The notes: generated from the sequence alone by a model not told the origin. A DNA stretch of 64,000 bases from Echinarachnius parma (GCA_037951105.1 JBAMJV010002924.1:124001-188000); one strand, 5' to 3'. Positions 1-9,027 are shown, numbered from the stretch's first letter. Program-made: numbers and translations.

Positions 1-105
1 GTGACAGCCATGAAAGTGATCATAATGTGTATTTTTTGGTAATCATATTTCATGTCACAAGACATCGCACAAATTAATATGATTTGTATCTTTGATCTGC
101 TTCAG

Positions 106-225
106 ATATCAATGAGTGCCAAGAAACACCCAACATCTGTTCCCACTACTGCAGCAACACACCAGGCAGCTACCAGTGCTCTTGTAGGGAGGGATTCAGG
201 TTGATAGGCACCAGCAGGTGTATTG
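106..225 (+). CDS. hemicentin/fibulin-like gene, calcium-binding EGF exon 1 in window
   Basis: This exon encodes one complete calcium-binding EGF repeat of a secreted extracellular matrix protein. It opens with DINEC, has six cysteines in EGF spacing and carries the NTPGSYQC segment typical of cbEGF modules of fibulins, hemicentins and fibrillins. The acceptor follows a TTCAG at 101-105 and the donor GTGAG starts at 226. Both ends are phase 1, the usual symmetrical cbEGF exon phase, so it joins in frame to the next exon. The gene starts left of the window. Seen: cysteines and splice sites. Known: such repeats bind calcium between tandem modules. The parental gene identity rests on the C-terminal exons at 6501-7338. 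Confidence 0.9.
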
Positions 226-263
226 GTGAGTTTCTTAGATAGACTTTATGAAGATAACTTTGA

Positions 264-440
264 CAATGAAGATATTGGTGATGGTATCAATGATGATGAC
301 TATGATGATGATGATGATGAGCTTGACAATGACAGCTACCTTGATGTTGTTGACGATGATGATGATGATGATGAGGATGATGACGACGACGATGAGGATG
401 ATGATGATGATGACCTTAACAATGACAACTACCATGATGA
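264..440 (+). repeat. GAY trinucleotide tract in intron
   Basis: Imperfect GAT/GAC triplet repeat with occasional GAG in the first intron. It gives apparent Asp-rich, Ile/Val-rich and Met-rich open frames in different frames and strands, which are artefacts of the repeat. Confidence 0.9.
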
Positions 441-720
441 AGTTGGCATTTTCCATGACAACTAGGAGAAGAATAAGAATGATTATTATTATACATGTAA
501 CATGTATGAAGTACTTTTTATCATGAATTATTCTGATTTGTCATATTTCGCCATAAATTCCAATTTCCTTATGGTCTAATTTATTTCTGTACATCCTCTT
601 GAAAAACGAAAGTTTATTTCTTTATTTTTCTCTGCTCTTTTCATTAATTCAATTTATTTATGTTCAGTTTCCTTAAAGTTTGAATTGACAAGTTTACGTC
701 CATTCCTCCACCCTTGCTAG

Positions 721-849
721 ATGTAAATGAATGTGAGGAGCGCAGCCCCTGCCTCGCCAACCAGCAGTGTATCAATGAGGAGGGACGCTACCGCTGCATC
801 ACGGTCTGCCAGTCGGGCTTTGAGAGGGCAAGGAATGGCAGCTGTATAG
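721..849 (+). CDS. hemicentin/fibulin-like gene, calcium-binding EGF exon 2
   Basis: Phase 1-1 exon encoding a cbEGF repeat that begins DVNEC and contains six cysteines ending at SCIG. The acceptor CTAG is at 717-720 and the donor GTGAGTAA starts at 850. The C4-C5 stretch reads RCITVC, longer than the usual CxC, so the C-terminal hairpin of this EGF is slightly atypical. The 3' half of this exon and the first part of the following intron have been tandemly copied three times downstream (949-1363). Only this copy keeps the full reading frame and acceptor. Confidence 0.88.
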
Positions 850-948
850 GTGAGTAACTTAGATCTCTGGAGTGTCAAATGCAATTGGAAGAGTTTTGAT
901 TGTATAACGGTTGTAAGCAATGTTTAGATAACCAAGAGTTTTTTTTAA

Positions 949-1363
949 TTGAGGAGGGGCGATGTCACTGCATCGTGGTCTGCCAGTAGGGCTTTGAGAG
1001 GGTCAGGAATGGCAGCTGTATAGGTAAGTAACTTAGCTCTCTGGAGCATCAAATTCTATTGGTAGAGTTTTGATTCTATGAGGGTCTTAAGCAAAGTTAT
1101 GATAACCAAGAGTTTTTTGATGAGGAGGGGTGTTACCGCTGCATCACGGTCTGCCAGTCAGTCTTTAAGAGAACCAGAGAATGGAAGCTGTGTAGGTGAG
1201 AAGCTAGACTTTATTAGTTGACTTCTGTTCCACTATCATTGTTAGATGTAAATCAATGTGAAGAGCAGAGCTGCAGCCATATATCAATGAGGAGGGGCAA
1301 TTCCATTGTATCATGGTGTATGTCAGTCAGGCTTTGAGAGGGCAAGAAATAGAACCTGTATAG
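949..1363 (+). pseudogene. three decayed tandem copies of EGF exon 2 and its donor site
   Basis: Copies end at 1023, 1195 and 1363, each immediately before a donor-like GTAAG or GTGAG. The period is about 172 bp and covers the 3' half of exon 2 plus the start of its intron (the AACTTAG..CTCTGGAG flank is also copied). The first relic has an in-frame TAG and the second lacks the exon start. The third (1246-1363) regained an acceptor and the DVNQC start but runs out of frame. None can substitute for exon 2. Confidence 0.85.
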
Positions 1364-1850
1364 GTGAGAAGCTAGACTTTATTCGAATTTATTTATTAAT
1401 GGCGGAAGGGAGTAGTGCAACCAAGAGTGTATCTATCACCGAGGGATGCAGCAGTCAGTGATTTGACACTCTAAAGGGTAATGTAAATTTAAAAAAAATT
1501 CTAACGATAGAAGTTTACCCCCAAAACTATTGGTACAATTTAGAATACAATCTTCCCTTATGAGGAATTAGTATTTTCCAGTTGAGCTGTCTAATTGTTT
1601 TCATTCATGTAAAATGAAATACACAAATGTGTACAAGCCTGTAAAATTTAAGTTTAAGACAAATCTTCAAACCTGCATTTCTTTTAGAGTGTTTTATAAT
1701 AAGCTATGAGAATTTGCAGAATCTCAGGTAAAGGGTTTTCGGAAGTGGCAAGCATACATTATATCTGTTAAATGATATTCTGGGTAATACTCTGAAACAT
1801 ATTTATGACATTCTTGTTCAATAACAACATAATATTTCTTTTGTGTGTAG
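1364..1850 (+). other. intron, no further feature seen
   Basis: AT-rich intron remainder between the exon 2 relics and EGF exon 3. I see no open exon, repeat array or structured element in it. Confidence 0.6.
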
Positions 1851-1973
1851 ATATCAATGAATGTCGCACCGGGCAGCACCAGTGCTCACTGCGTCAGATC
1901 TGCCAGAACACGCAGGGCAGCTATGCCTGTGTGTGTCCACGAGGATTCAGAGCATCGGGAAGAAGATGCGAAG
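1851..1973 (+). CDS. hemicentin/fibulin-like gene, calcium-binding EGF exon 3
   Basis: Encodes a canonical cbEGF repeat starting DINEC and ending RRCEG, with six cysteines and the NTQGSYAC segment that carries the usual hydroxylation and calcium-ligand region. The acceptor TGTGTAG precedes 1851 and the donor GTAAATA begins at 1974. The 123-nt length keeps phase 1. No decayed copies are seen next to this exon, unlike most of its neighbours. Confidence 0.9.
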
Positions 1974-2082
1974 GTAAATATATTGAGCTACCAAGGGCAG
2001 ATGCGCAGACGTATGCATGGTCACTTATTCTTGTACACAGTCAGCTGCAGCTACTTACATGCATACACACTCAAACACAGTG

Positions 2083-2155
2083 GCCGGTATTCTACTAAAT
2101 TTATCAACTTAAGCTGGACTAAAACAAGAGTTGATACATTTAGTAGAATACCAGC
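2083..2155. repeat. short hairpin element in intron
   Basis: A 73-bp imperfect palindrome: GGCCGGTATTCTACTAAA at the left is matched inversely by TTTAGTAGAATACCAGCC at the right, with about 16 bp of loop. It looks like a minimal foldback MITE. No target duplication is clear. The remaining intron to 2753 is featureless AT-rich DNA. Confidence 0.7.
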
Positions 2156-2753
2156 CTAATACTTTTGTTGGTTAACATAGACTATTGAATTGTTGCTTCA
2201 AATATGGCATTTAGGTCAGTTATGTTTTTTTTGGACACATTTTGCTTCAAACTTTTTTTTCTTCACAGGAGTAATTCTGAATAAAGTGCTTTTAACTGTT
2301 GACTTACAATCTGAAACGTTTTTGCATTTAACTTGGAAGCATACATTTCTAACAAATTTTGTCTAACTCTTGTAAAGTTGCCATATAGCATTGTACTGTT
2401 TTAAATAATTGAGAAGCATTGTTAGATTTATTCCTTTTTACGCTCATCACAGTCTGCACATTTACACTATTGTTCCAAGACATTTACAAAGTGATCATTA
2501 CAATAATGATGTTTTTCCAAACAGCTGTAGATGCATTCATTCACACAGATTAATTCTTTAATGAACATAACATCTGCTAATAATTATTTCAAATATCATG
2601 ACACATTTAGCTTTAGTTGGCTTTGAATACTTCTTTAATGAACAAAGTTGTGCTAATGACATCCCATCATGACCCATTTAGCTCTAGTTGGCTTTTAAAA
2701 CTACATGTTTTTCTCTCCCTACCCGTATTCACCCGCCCCCATTGTTCATAAAG

Positions 2754-2954
2754 ACATCAACGAATGTTATAACAGCCCATGCACATACCAATGTCGAAAT
2801 CTGCCCGGCGACTATGAGTGCTTATGTGAGCTTGGAATGTTGCGTCTACCAGATAGAAAGACCTGCATCGGGCACTCGTACAACCCCCACAAAGCTGGTA
2901 AAACAATTATAGATTGCTCGAATGGACTCCAAGCTAGAGGCACTGCGTGTGTTG
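2754..2954 (+). CDS. hemicentin/fibulin-like gene, long EGF exon 4
   Basis: This 201-nt phase 1-1 exon encodes a compact cbEGF (DINECYNSPCTYQC..YECLC..KTCIG) followed by about 27 extra residues with two more cysteines, ending TACVG before the donor GTAAGC at 2955. The acceptor CATAAAG is preceded by a long pyrimidine-rich stretch. The extra C-terminal segment is not part of a standard EGF module. It has been copied twice downstream with its donor, so this exon may have lengthened by the same duplication process. Confidence 0.82.
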
Positions 2955-3018
2955 GTAAGCATTAACAGAATAACAGCTATCATTCATGCATTGTAATTAG
3001 TCTTATCACAAATCAGTT

Positions 3019-3364
3019 TTCATCTTTCAACTAATTGATGAATCTCAGGGCAGATAGACTAAAATTGGGCACTTGTACAACCCCTATGAAGCTGGTAAAA
3101 CGAGTATAGAGTACCCGAATGGACTCCAAGCTAGAGGCACTGCGTGTGTTGGTAAGCATTAACAGAATAACAGCTTTCATGCATGCATTGTAATTAGTCT
3201 TATCACAGACCAATTTATCATCTCGCAACCATGTATGGTTGCATCCTAGAGCAGATAGACTTGTATTGGGCACTCGTACGACCATCATGATCGAGGCAGG
3301 TGGAATGAGTATTGAGTGCCTGAATGGACTTCAAACTAGGGGCTTAGTGTGTGTTCGTATTTCG
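3019..3364 (+). pseudogene. two decayed tandem copies of the exon 4 3' end
   Basis: The GGGCACTCGTAC block of exon 4 (2870) recurs at 3067 and 3268, a spacing of 197 and 201 bp. The first copy preserves the end of the exon and the GTAAGC donor (3152) plus the downstream intron text. The second has lost the donor (TTCGTATTTC). Neither has an acceptor or an open frame through the unit. Confidence 0.82.
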
Positions 3365-3391
3365 TAAGCTGTCATAGAACAGTCCCCCGTA

Positions 3392-3640
3392 CATGACTCC
3401 AGAGGTATGGCGATCGTGCCTTCTCTTCAGTTGCACCATGCCTCGGAAACTCCCTCCCTCCCTCCTGTTCTTCGCAACACTGACAAACTTGGAATATTTC
3501 AAAGCAGGCCTCAAAACCTTTTTTAGTCGAATGTGCAGTAAATGAGTTAGATTTTGGAGTAGCAGGTGCCTTTAAATGTTTGAACAGATAAATAATGCCA
3601 TACAAGTGCTGTGGATCATCATCATCAGCAACAACAAGAC
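3392..3640 (+). mobile_element. 3' end of a non-LTR retrotransposon (LINE)
   Basis: Read on the plus strand, the segment encodes YGDRAFSSVAP, then GNSLPPSL and a C-terminal FK-type stretch before a stop. This matches the recurrent C-terminal tail of LINE reverse transcriptase ORFs (DRAFS..AP..WNSLP). It ends near a CATCATCATC microsatellite-like tail. The fragment is severely 5' truncated. Confidence 0.65.
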
Positions 3641-3780
3641 TGACTATTATTGTAATTTCACTAACTGTTCACTGACTATTTTGAATGGTAATTAAGTATG
3701 GTACCATATGTTCATGAATATTTAATTTGGGGGAAAACGAGCAATCATGCATTCCCCCAAAACCCTATCCCAAATCGCTT

Positions 3781-3945
3781 GGGACCAGTTTCATAAATCT
3801 GTTGCAACTGTTGTAATTGTTCAATTATTGTAACTACCATGGCAACAGCTGTAATGAAGGCTCCATGCTGATTGGCTGTTGACCTACTAGTTACAATAAT
3901 TGAATACTTTCAACAATTGCGAGTGTTTTATGATATGGGATGCTG
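3781..3945. mobile_element. short terminal-inverted-repeat element
   Basis: Begins GGGACCAGTTTCATAAAT and ends with TTTTATGATATGGGA, its imperfect inverse. The interior is itself palindromic: CAATTATTGTAACTA is answered by TAGTTACAATAATTG, around a CATGCTGATTGGCTG core. A related, more decayed copy lies at about 38441. No transposase is encoded. Confidence 0.65.
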
Positions 3946-4164
3946 AGTGATTCATATCTAAATAATGCTTTAACTTGCAAGTTTAAGATAATGTACTTGC
4001 GAACTTTACTACAGCAACATTGCTTATGGCCTAGAAGATTTGTATAATTGTGCTTGTTTGCTCTATAAAAACATGGTTTGTATCAATGATTCCTTTGACA
4101 AGTGAAATAATGTTTATATGTTTATCTGGTGATTAATGTATTTATTGTCTACTTTTATACCTAG

Positions 4165-4284
4165 ATGTGAATGAATGTGAGATGGGACATCCCTGCCATT
4201 ATAAATGTGAGAACACCGATGGCAGCTTCAGATGCCTCTGCCCCCCTGGATACACTCTGGGAGCTGACAAGATCTCATGCGACG
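4165..4284 (+). CDS. hemicentin/fibulin-like gene, calcium-binding EGF exon 5
   Basis: Canonical 120-nt phase 1-1 cbEGF exon beginning DVNEC, with [10 protein letters not shown] and six cysteines ending SCDG. The acceptor CTAG is at 4161-4164 and the donor GTAAGA starts at 4285. Decayed partial copies lie at 4597-4681 and near 5345. The NTDGSF motif gives the aromatic and Asn positions expected of a calcium-binding EGF. Confidence 0.9.
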
Positions 4285-4374
4285 GTAAGACCGACATGTT
4301 CTCATAAGTTTAATTCTAATTTGATGGTGAGTTCTGGCATATTGTGCATTTACGTAATTCTTCTTAACTTTTTG

Positions 4375-4550
4375 AGCGCTTTGTTCGACTCAAGTCACAA
4401 ACAGTGGCCCGCTTTGTTCGACTCTAGTCACAGACAACGATGCGTGCGGCGCGCGCACGCATACAATATACGATACGTGCAGCGCGCGTGCGCGCCTAAA
4501 ATAATCTGGCGACGGTGGGATCTACTGCACCGCGGACAAAGTGTTAATTT
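4375..4550. other. CpG-rich alternating purine-pyrimidine patch with short direct repeat
   Basis: A 30-odd-bp CGCTTTGTTCGACT..AGTCACA unit is repeated directly. It is followed by two alternating CG/CA stretches (4441-4494) that are also partly inverse to each other. The CpG density is far above the surrounding intron. It could be part of an insertion, and I cannot assign a family. Confidence 0.5.
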
Positions 4551-4596
4551 GGTTTGGTGACGAGCATGACATGATTTACATAAGGCTGTCCATGTG

Positions 4597-4681
4597 GTCT
4601 AAATGTAAGAATACAGACGTCAGCTTCAGAAGTGGTGCCTCTGTCCCCCTGGGTACACTCTGGGTGTAGACAAGATCTCAT
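4597..4681 (+). pseudogene. decayed copy of EGF exon 5
   Basis: Matches exon 5 from the CENTDGSF region to AAGATCTCAT, with indels that break the frame. The match stops exactly where a TTAA-flanked element (4686) begins, so the donor end was removed or displaced by that insertion. Confidence 0.75.
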
Positions 4682-4685
4682 TTAA

Positions 4686-5076
4686 CCCATCAGGGACGAC
4701 TCACGAGAGCTATTTTAAGGCAAAATTGATCATTGTTTTCCTCTACAAATTGGCAACTCCTAAATTTTGTTTAGTAATGACCATTTGAGACAAATATGAA
4801 GTGACTTTGCCGCAAAGTTGCCAATTTGAACACCAATATCTGTTTTTACAATATCACAATGTGTTGCCAATTTAAGGATTTTTCTAAATTATAGTGATTT
4901 ACGCAACAATAAAAAATCATTACAAAATAACTAAAGCATGTAGAGTAACAAAATAGGGCTCTAAAAATATAGGGATTTATGCTCTTTCTTCCTGTACACT
5001 TCACATAACTAGTCTTCTTCTTGTTTAAGTGTAGGACTACCAAACCACAAATATGTGGGCCTTAGGCACTGATGGG
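4686..5076. mobile_element. TTAA-type MITE inside the exon 5 relic
   Basis: Starts CCCATCAGGGACGAC after TTAA (4682-4685) and ends GCACTGATGGG followed by TAAG. The terminal inverse match and the 5' TTAA suggest a piggyBac-like non-autonomous element. The right TTAA is mutated. The interior is AT-rich and non-coding. Confidence 0.6.
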
Positions 5077-5344
5077 TAAGAAGTTGACATATTTATTCCT
5101 CCGCTTCGTACGTACATGTACGTCCCAATCTCAACAACTGATTGATGGATTCATTATACAAATTATGCAATGCGGGGAGGCATCAGTTAAGACTGCGTGC
5201 ACCTGGAAGATCCATCTAGTTCATTTGTTACATTGGATTTAAGCTGAATATAAATTTTGATTTGGAGGGAGAGGTGTGACATTATTTTATTGATTTTAAT
5301 GAGGGCAAAAATGTAAATTACAAATGCAGTCTGTGTTAATGTCA

Positions 5345-5390
5345 CTATGAATGTGAGAACACCGATGGTTGCTTCAGATGATGTTTAGGC
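5345..5390 (+). pseudogene. second short relic of EGF exon 5
   Basis: About 45 bp matching the TATGAATGTGAGAACACC..GCTTCAGATG core of exon 5 and then diverging. It has no splice sites and no frame. Confidence 0.65.
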
Positions 5391-5593
5391 TGATGATGTC
5401 TTGTTTAAGTTATTTCCTACCCCTTTGTCTTTATTGGTTTAAAACTTCAGGCAATATTTATTTCTAAAGCCCTATCTATTCAAAGCACACAATGGTGTCA
5501 TATGACAAACAATTTGAATTGAGTTCATCAATTTAATTAATTTCAATTAAAGACAATGAATTATATGAAAACATTTTTGTTTGTCATTTTCAG

Positions 5594-5720
5594 ATATCAA
5601 CGAGTGCATAGAGCAGAGGGTGACGTGTGGACACAATGAGTTGTGCTTCAACAGGAAAGGCAACCACAGCTGCCTGGATACATCATGCCCCCAATACTAC
5701 TACAAAGAATACTCCACCGG
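5594..5720 (+). CDS. hemicentin/fibulin-like gene, atypical Cys-rich exon 6
   Basis: Begins DINEC after a CAG acceptor (5591-5593) and ends KEYSTG at a donor GTAAGA (5721). It is 127 nt long, so it enters in phase 1 and leaves in phase 2. It encodes a cbEGF-like repeat (CGHNELC, NHSC) in which the last part reads CLDTSCPQYYYKEYSTG. This is the usual kind of transition from EGF array to C-terminal module in fibulins and hemicentins. The shift to phase 2 matches the exon at 6501. Confidence 0.85.
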
Positions 5721-5744
5721 GTAAGAATCTAACATTTGTTCATG

Positions 5745-5960
5745 TTTACTTCTTTTTTATGTCCCCAATATTACTACAAAGAATACTCCACTGGGTAAAA
5801 ATTCACCATTTGTTCACATTTACTTTTACTACAAAGAATACTCCACTGGGTACAAATTCACCATTTGTTCACATTTACTTTTTTTTAATGTCCCCAATAC
5901 TACTACAAAGAATACTCCATCGGGTAAGAATATATGTTCCATTTGTTCATATTTACTTCA
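5745..5960 (+). repeat. three tandem copies of the exon 6 3' end and donor
   Basis: The block CTACAAAGAATACTCCA of exon 6 (ACTCCA at 5711) recurs at 5785, 5840 and 5914. The spacing is 74, 55 and 74 bp, the middle unit carrying a deletion of about 19 bp. Each copy keeps the exon end. The last has an intact GGGTAAGAA donor-like end and the middle ones read GGGTAAAA and GGGTACAA. All lie in the intron after exon 6. Confidence 0.85.
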
Positions 5961-6109
5961 AGGTCAAGGCCATCTATTTCTAATATCTTGAGCTAAATAT
6001 CACATTTGTGTGGATTCTCTCAACTTTCATTTTCTTTAGTTACACTTACAGTGTATACAATGTACATTTTAAACATTTCCTTTGCTTGGATTGCTTTTTC
6101 TCTCTCTAG

Positions 6110-6395
6110 ATATTGTACCAGAGACTGCCCGTCATCTCTGTCTTGGCTTGAGCAACACTGCTGCAACCAGCTGCCCAACTCCATCCAGTTTGAGACCATC
6201 TTTTTCTTTTAACTTGAGCTTATTTTTTGAACTTTTGTTTGTTAGTTACAAACATATAATTTTTTCTCTATTTCTTGTCCGTGCCTTATCTCTAGATATT
6301 GTACAAGAGACTGCCCGTCATCTCTGTCTTGGCTTGAGCAACACCTTTGCAACCAGCTGCCCAACTCCATCCAGTTTGAGACCATCTTTTTCTTT
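6110..6395 (+). pseudogene. two truncated copies of exon 7 with good acceptors
   Basis: Copies start at 6110 and 6296, each straight after a TCTCTAG acceptor, and match the true exon (6501) for about 80 nt (YCTRDCPSSLSWLEQ). They then diverge into a pyrimidine-rich tail with a stop. No donor follows, so they cannot be internal exons. If spliced in they would end the protein early. Spacing is 186 and 205 bp. Confidence 0.85.
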
Positions 6396-6500
6396 TTATC
6401 TTGAGCTAAATGTAAAATTTGTGTTTTTTATTTCAACTTTTGTTTGGTAGTTACATAATATTTTTTATTTGTTTATTTCTTGTCCATGTTTTTTCTCTAG

Positions 6501-6699
6501 ATATTGTACCAGAGACTGCCCGTCATCTCTGTCTTGGCTTGAGCAACACCGCTGCACCCAGCTGCCGAAGTCCATCCAGTTCAAGACGCTGGCTCTGCTG
6601 ACGGACATCCAGAGAGGGCGGGACCTGATCAGACTGAGGGTCGTCAAGAGCGATGGAACCGTCCACAGGAACACGCACTACAGCATCGAAAACAGAGAA
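6501..6699 (+). CDS. hemicentin/fibulin-like gene, exon 7, start of C-terminal module
   Basis: The acceptor TTCTCTAG precedes 6501 and the donor GTGAGT starts at 6700. The exon enters with one base completing GGA from exon 6 and leaves in phase 0. It encodes YCTRDCPSSLSW, then a Cys-containing linker, then IQFKTLALLTDIQ and LIRLRVVKSDGTVHRN. This is the first half of the fibulin-type C-terminal module, a beta-sandwich-like unit used in matrix assembly. The third of three tandem exon copies is the only complete one. Confidence 0.88.
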
Positions 6700-7045
6700 G
6701 TGAGTTGTGGCATTTAACTTTTTAAAAATGGAGAATTGTGAGTAGTGACCTTTTAGTTTTGAACACGGGGGAGAAGTTACATTTTCGCTTTGAAATCAGA
6801 GAAGTGAGTTTTGTCCTTTAAGCTCTGAGAATAGAAGTGAATTGTGACCTTGATCTTACGAAACAGAAGTGAGTAGTGACATTCTAGCTTTGAACACATG
6901 TGACTTTTTAGCATTGATACAAGAAGTGAGCTGCAACATTTTGGCATTGAAAATATGAGAGAAGTGAGGAGTGATCTTTTAGCTATGACAAAGAAAATGA
7001 GTAGTGACCTTTTAGCTCTAAGAACAGAGGAGGGACCTTTTAAGA
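6690..7045 (+). repeat. tandem copies of the exon 7 donor region
   Basis: A unit of roughly 40-50 bp, consensus AGAAGTGAGTWGTGACCTTT plus TAGCTYTGA, is repeated about eight times through the intron. It starts from the real exon-intron junction at 6699/6700. Many copies retain a GAAGTGAGT donor-like core, giving a ladder of cryptic donors behind the real one. Confidence 0.75.
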
Positions 7046-7149
7046 AGTAAGTTTTAAATGAGGCCAGTGGACTAGTATGTGTATTACGGTTGATGTAGTC
7101 TTTTTGAGGTATTGGTGTAAACTTTCTCAATTTTGTTTGCTCTGCCCAG

Positions 7150-7338
7150 GTTCCATTCAGCATCAGGACAGAGACGGATGGAGGAGGGGTGCTGTCAACG
7201 AGACGGGTCCTGGCTGAAGCCAGAGACTACACGGTGAAGGTGAGGGCCAAGGGGTTCAGCAGGCAACGACAGGTGGAGCTGGACAACGTCTTTCACATCT
7301 ACATCTCAGTCTCCATGTTCCCTTACGGTGCTCAATAG
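7150..7338 (+). CDS. hemicentin/fibulin-like gene, last exon with stop
   Basis: The acceptor GCCCAG ends at 7149. The phase 0 frame encodes 62 residues, VPFSIRTE..ARDYTVKVRAKG..DNVFHIYISVSMFPYGAQ, and stops with TAG at 7336-7338. The ending FHIYISVSMFPY resembles the C-terminal strands of hemicentins (..VYIAVSxYPY) more than those of short fibulins, which is why I favour a hemicentin-like identity. I cannot exclude a large fibulin. The final codons lie inside a tandem repeat that continues into the presumed 3' UTR. Confidence 0.88.
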   Translation, partial: VPFSIRTETDGGGVLSTRRVLAEARDYTVKVRAKGFSRQRQVELDNVFHIYISVSMFPYGAQ

Positions 7339-7810
7339 GAAAGCAATGAGCTCCTTCTTGAGAATGAACTCCATCTGCATATGATGTACAGAATGGACAT
7401 CACATTTCATAGGAATGAACTTTGCTCCGTCATGAAAATGAACTCATTTGCATTTGATGTCAGAATGGACTCCAATCATACCTTCTTATTGTGTCCAGGT
7501 TTCCTTTTGGTGCTTTGTAGGAATAATCTCCCCTCCATCACGAAAATGAACTCCATTTGCTTTTGATGTAGGGAAAGGACTCCAATTTTACCTTTTGTTG
7601 GTCCCAATTCGACGATGCCTCGTAAGAATGAACTCCGCTCCGTCTTACAAATGATGTACGGAATGGACTCCAATCGAACCTTAACTTGGTCACAAATCAG
7701 TTCTTATTGTGTCCCGGTTTCCTTACGGTGCTACGTAGGGATCAACTCAGACTCCATCCTAAACATTGATTAGCACCATCTGCATTTGATGTTCAGAATG
7801 GACACCAAGC
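7312..7810 (+). repeat. tandem repeat spanning the stop codon and 3' UTR
   Basis: The unit contains a TTCCTTACGGTGCT..TAG block (7318, about 7499, about 7718, with a degenerate one near 7610). AATGAACTCCATCTGCATTTGATG and AGAATGGACTCCAA blocks follow it. Three to four imperfect copies are present. The authentic end of the protein, FPYGAQ-stop, is the first of these blocks. Each later copy also keeps a TAG at the equivalent place. Confidence 0.75.
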
Positions 7811-8379
7811 CTACATCTAACTTTTCTGTGTATCTTTTCTGCAAACTTTAAAACTGGGCACATCTATATTTTGATGTTGAAAATTCCCCAATTTTCATGC
7901 CTGATATGTGTGCTATCGGAATGTGGCTGTCAAAAGTCCCGAGTGAAATGTAGCTCAGAACTGGCTCATAGGAGCATGTATTCTTTCAACTAGAAATCTA
8001 AATCTTTTATTTTAAAGTGTACAAAAACTGTATGTGTCAGTGAGATTTATGTATTTATGGCTAGTTCTTATTTTTGTTGTATTGTCATATGAATTAATCT
8101 AAGTAAAAGAATCGTATTAATATAATACAGTGTGAATAGTGCCAAAGGGCATATAATGTTTTGTAAAAGATTCTGATTATCCTATGTTGTAAATTATCAT
8201 GAGTTAGAAAGGAACAAATTATTAATTTGTATTGCATTTAAGTAAAGACTGTTCAGTGTTTATTCAATCATAACAATTTCTGATAAAGAGAACACAATGA
8301 TAGTAGCTTACAATTTATGATCCTCATGTTATATTACTTGTTCTTTATAAGTAACTATGTATGGTGCTAACAATACATC
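7811..8379 (+). other. AT-rich tract, probable 3' UTR and flank
   Basis: No open frame or repeat. I do not see a convincing AATAAA close to the stop, so the polyadenylation site is not assigned. Confidence 0.5.
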
Positions 8380-9027
8380 ATTATTATTGCATTCTATTCC
8401 TCATCTTATGACAATGAAGGGTTGATCATGTGATTATTATTGCATTCTATTCCTCATCTAATGACAATGAAGGGTTGTTCATGTGATTATTATTGCATTC
8501 TATTCCTCATCTTATGACAATGAAGGGTTGATCATGTGATTATAATTGCATTCTATTCCTCATCTAATGACAATGAAGGGTTGATCATGTGATTATCATT
8601 GCATTCTATTCCTCATCTAATGACAATGAAGGGTTGATCATGTGATTATTATTGCATTCTAGTCCTCATCTTATGACAATGAAGGGTTGTTCATGTGATT
8701 ATTATTGCATTCTATTCCTCATCTTATGACAATGAAGGGTTGATCATGTGATTATTATTGCATTCTATTCCTCATCTTATGACAATGAAGGGTTGTTCAT
8801 GTGATTATTATTGCATTCTATTCCTCATCTTATGACAATGAAGGGTTGATCATGTGATTATTATTGCATTCTATTCCTCATCTTATGACAATGAAGGGTT
8901 GATCATGTGATTATTATTGCATTCTATTCCTCATCTTATAACAATGAAGGGTTGATCATGTGATTATCATTGCATTCTATTCCTCATCTTATGACAATGA
9001 AGGGTTGATCATGTGATTATTATTTAA
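8380..9027. repeat. minisatellite, 53-bp unit, 12 copies
   Basis: The core ACAATGAAGGGTTG occurs at 8411 and then every 53 bp to 8994, twelve times, with single-base variants (GATCATG or GTTCATG; CATCTTATG or CATCTAATG). The array begins at the first TTATTATTGCATTC and ends in a partial unit. Near-uniform period and few indels suggest recent homogenisation. Confidence 0.95.

Noticed and set aside
223..526. Asp-rich, Ile/Val-rich and Met-rich open frames
   Set aside because: All three come from the GAT/GAC triplet tract in an intron and have no splice or family support.
6110..6395. Mutually exclusive exons for the matrix gene C-terminus
   Set aside because: Acceptors are good but no donors follow and stops come quickly, so relics are more likely than alternatives.
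8380..9027. CRISPR-like regular array
   Set aside because: The whole 53-bp unit repeats. There are no unique spacers, and the genome is eukaryotic.
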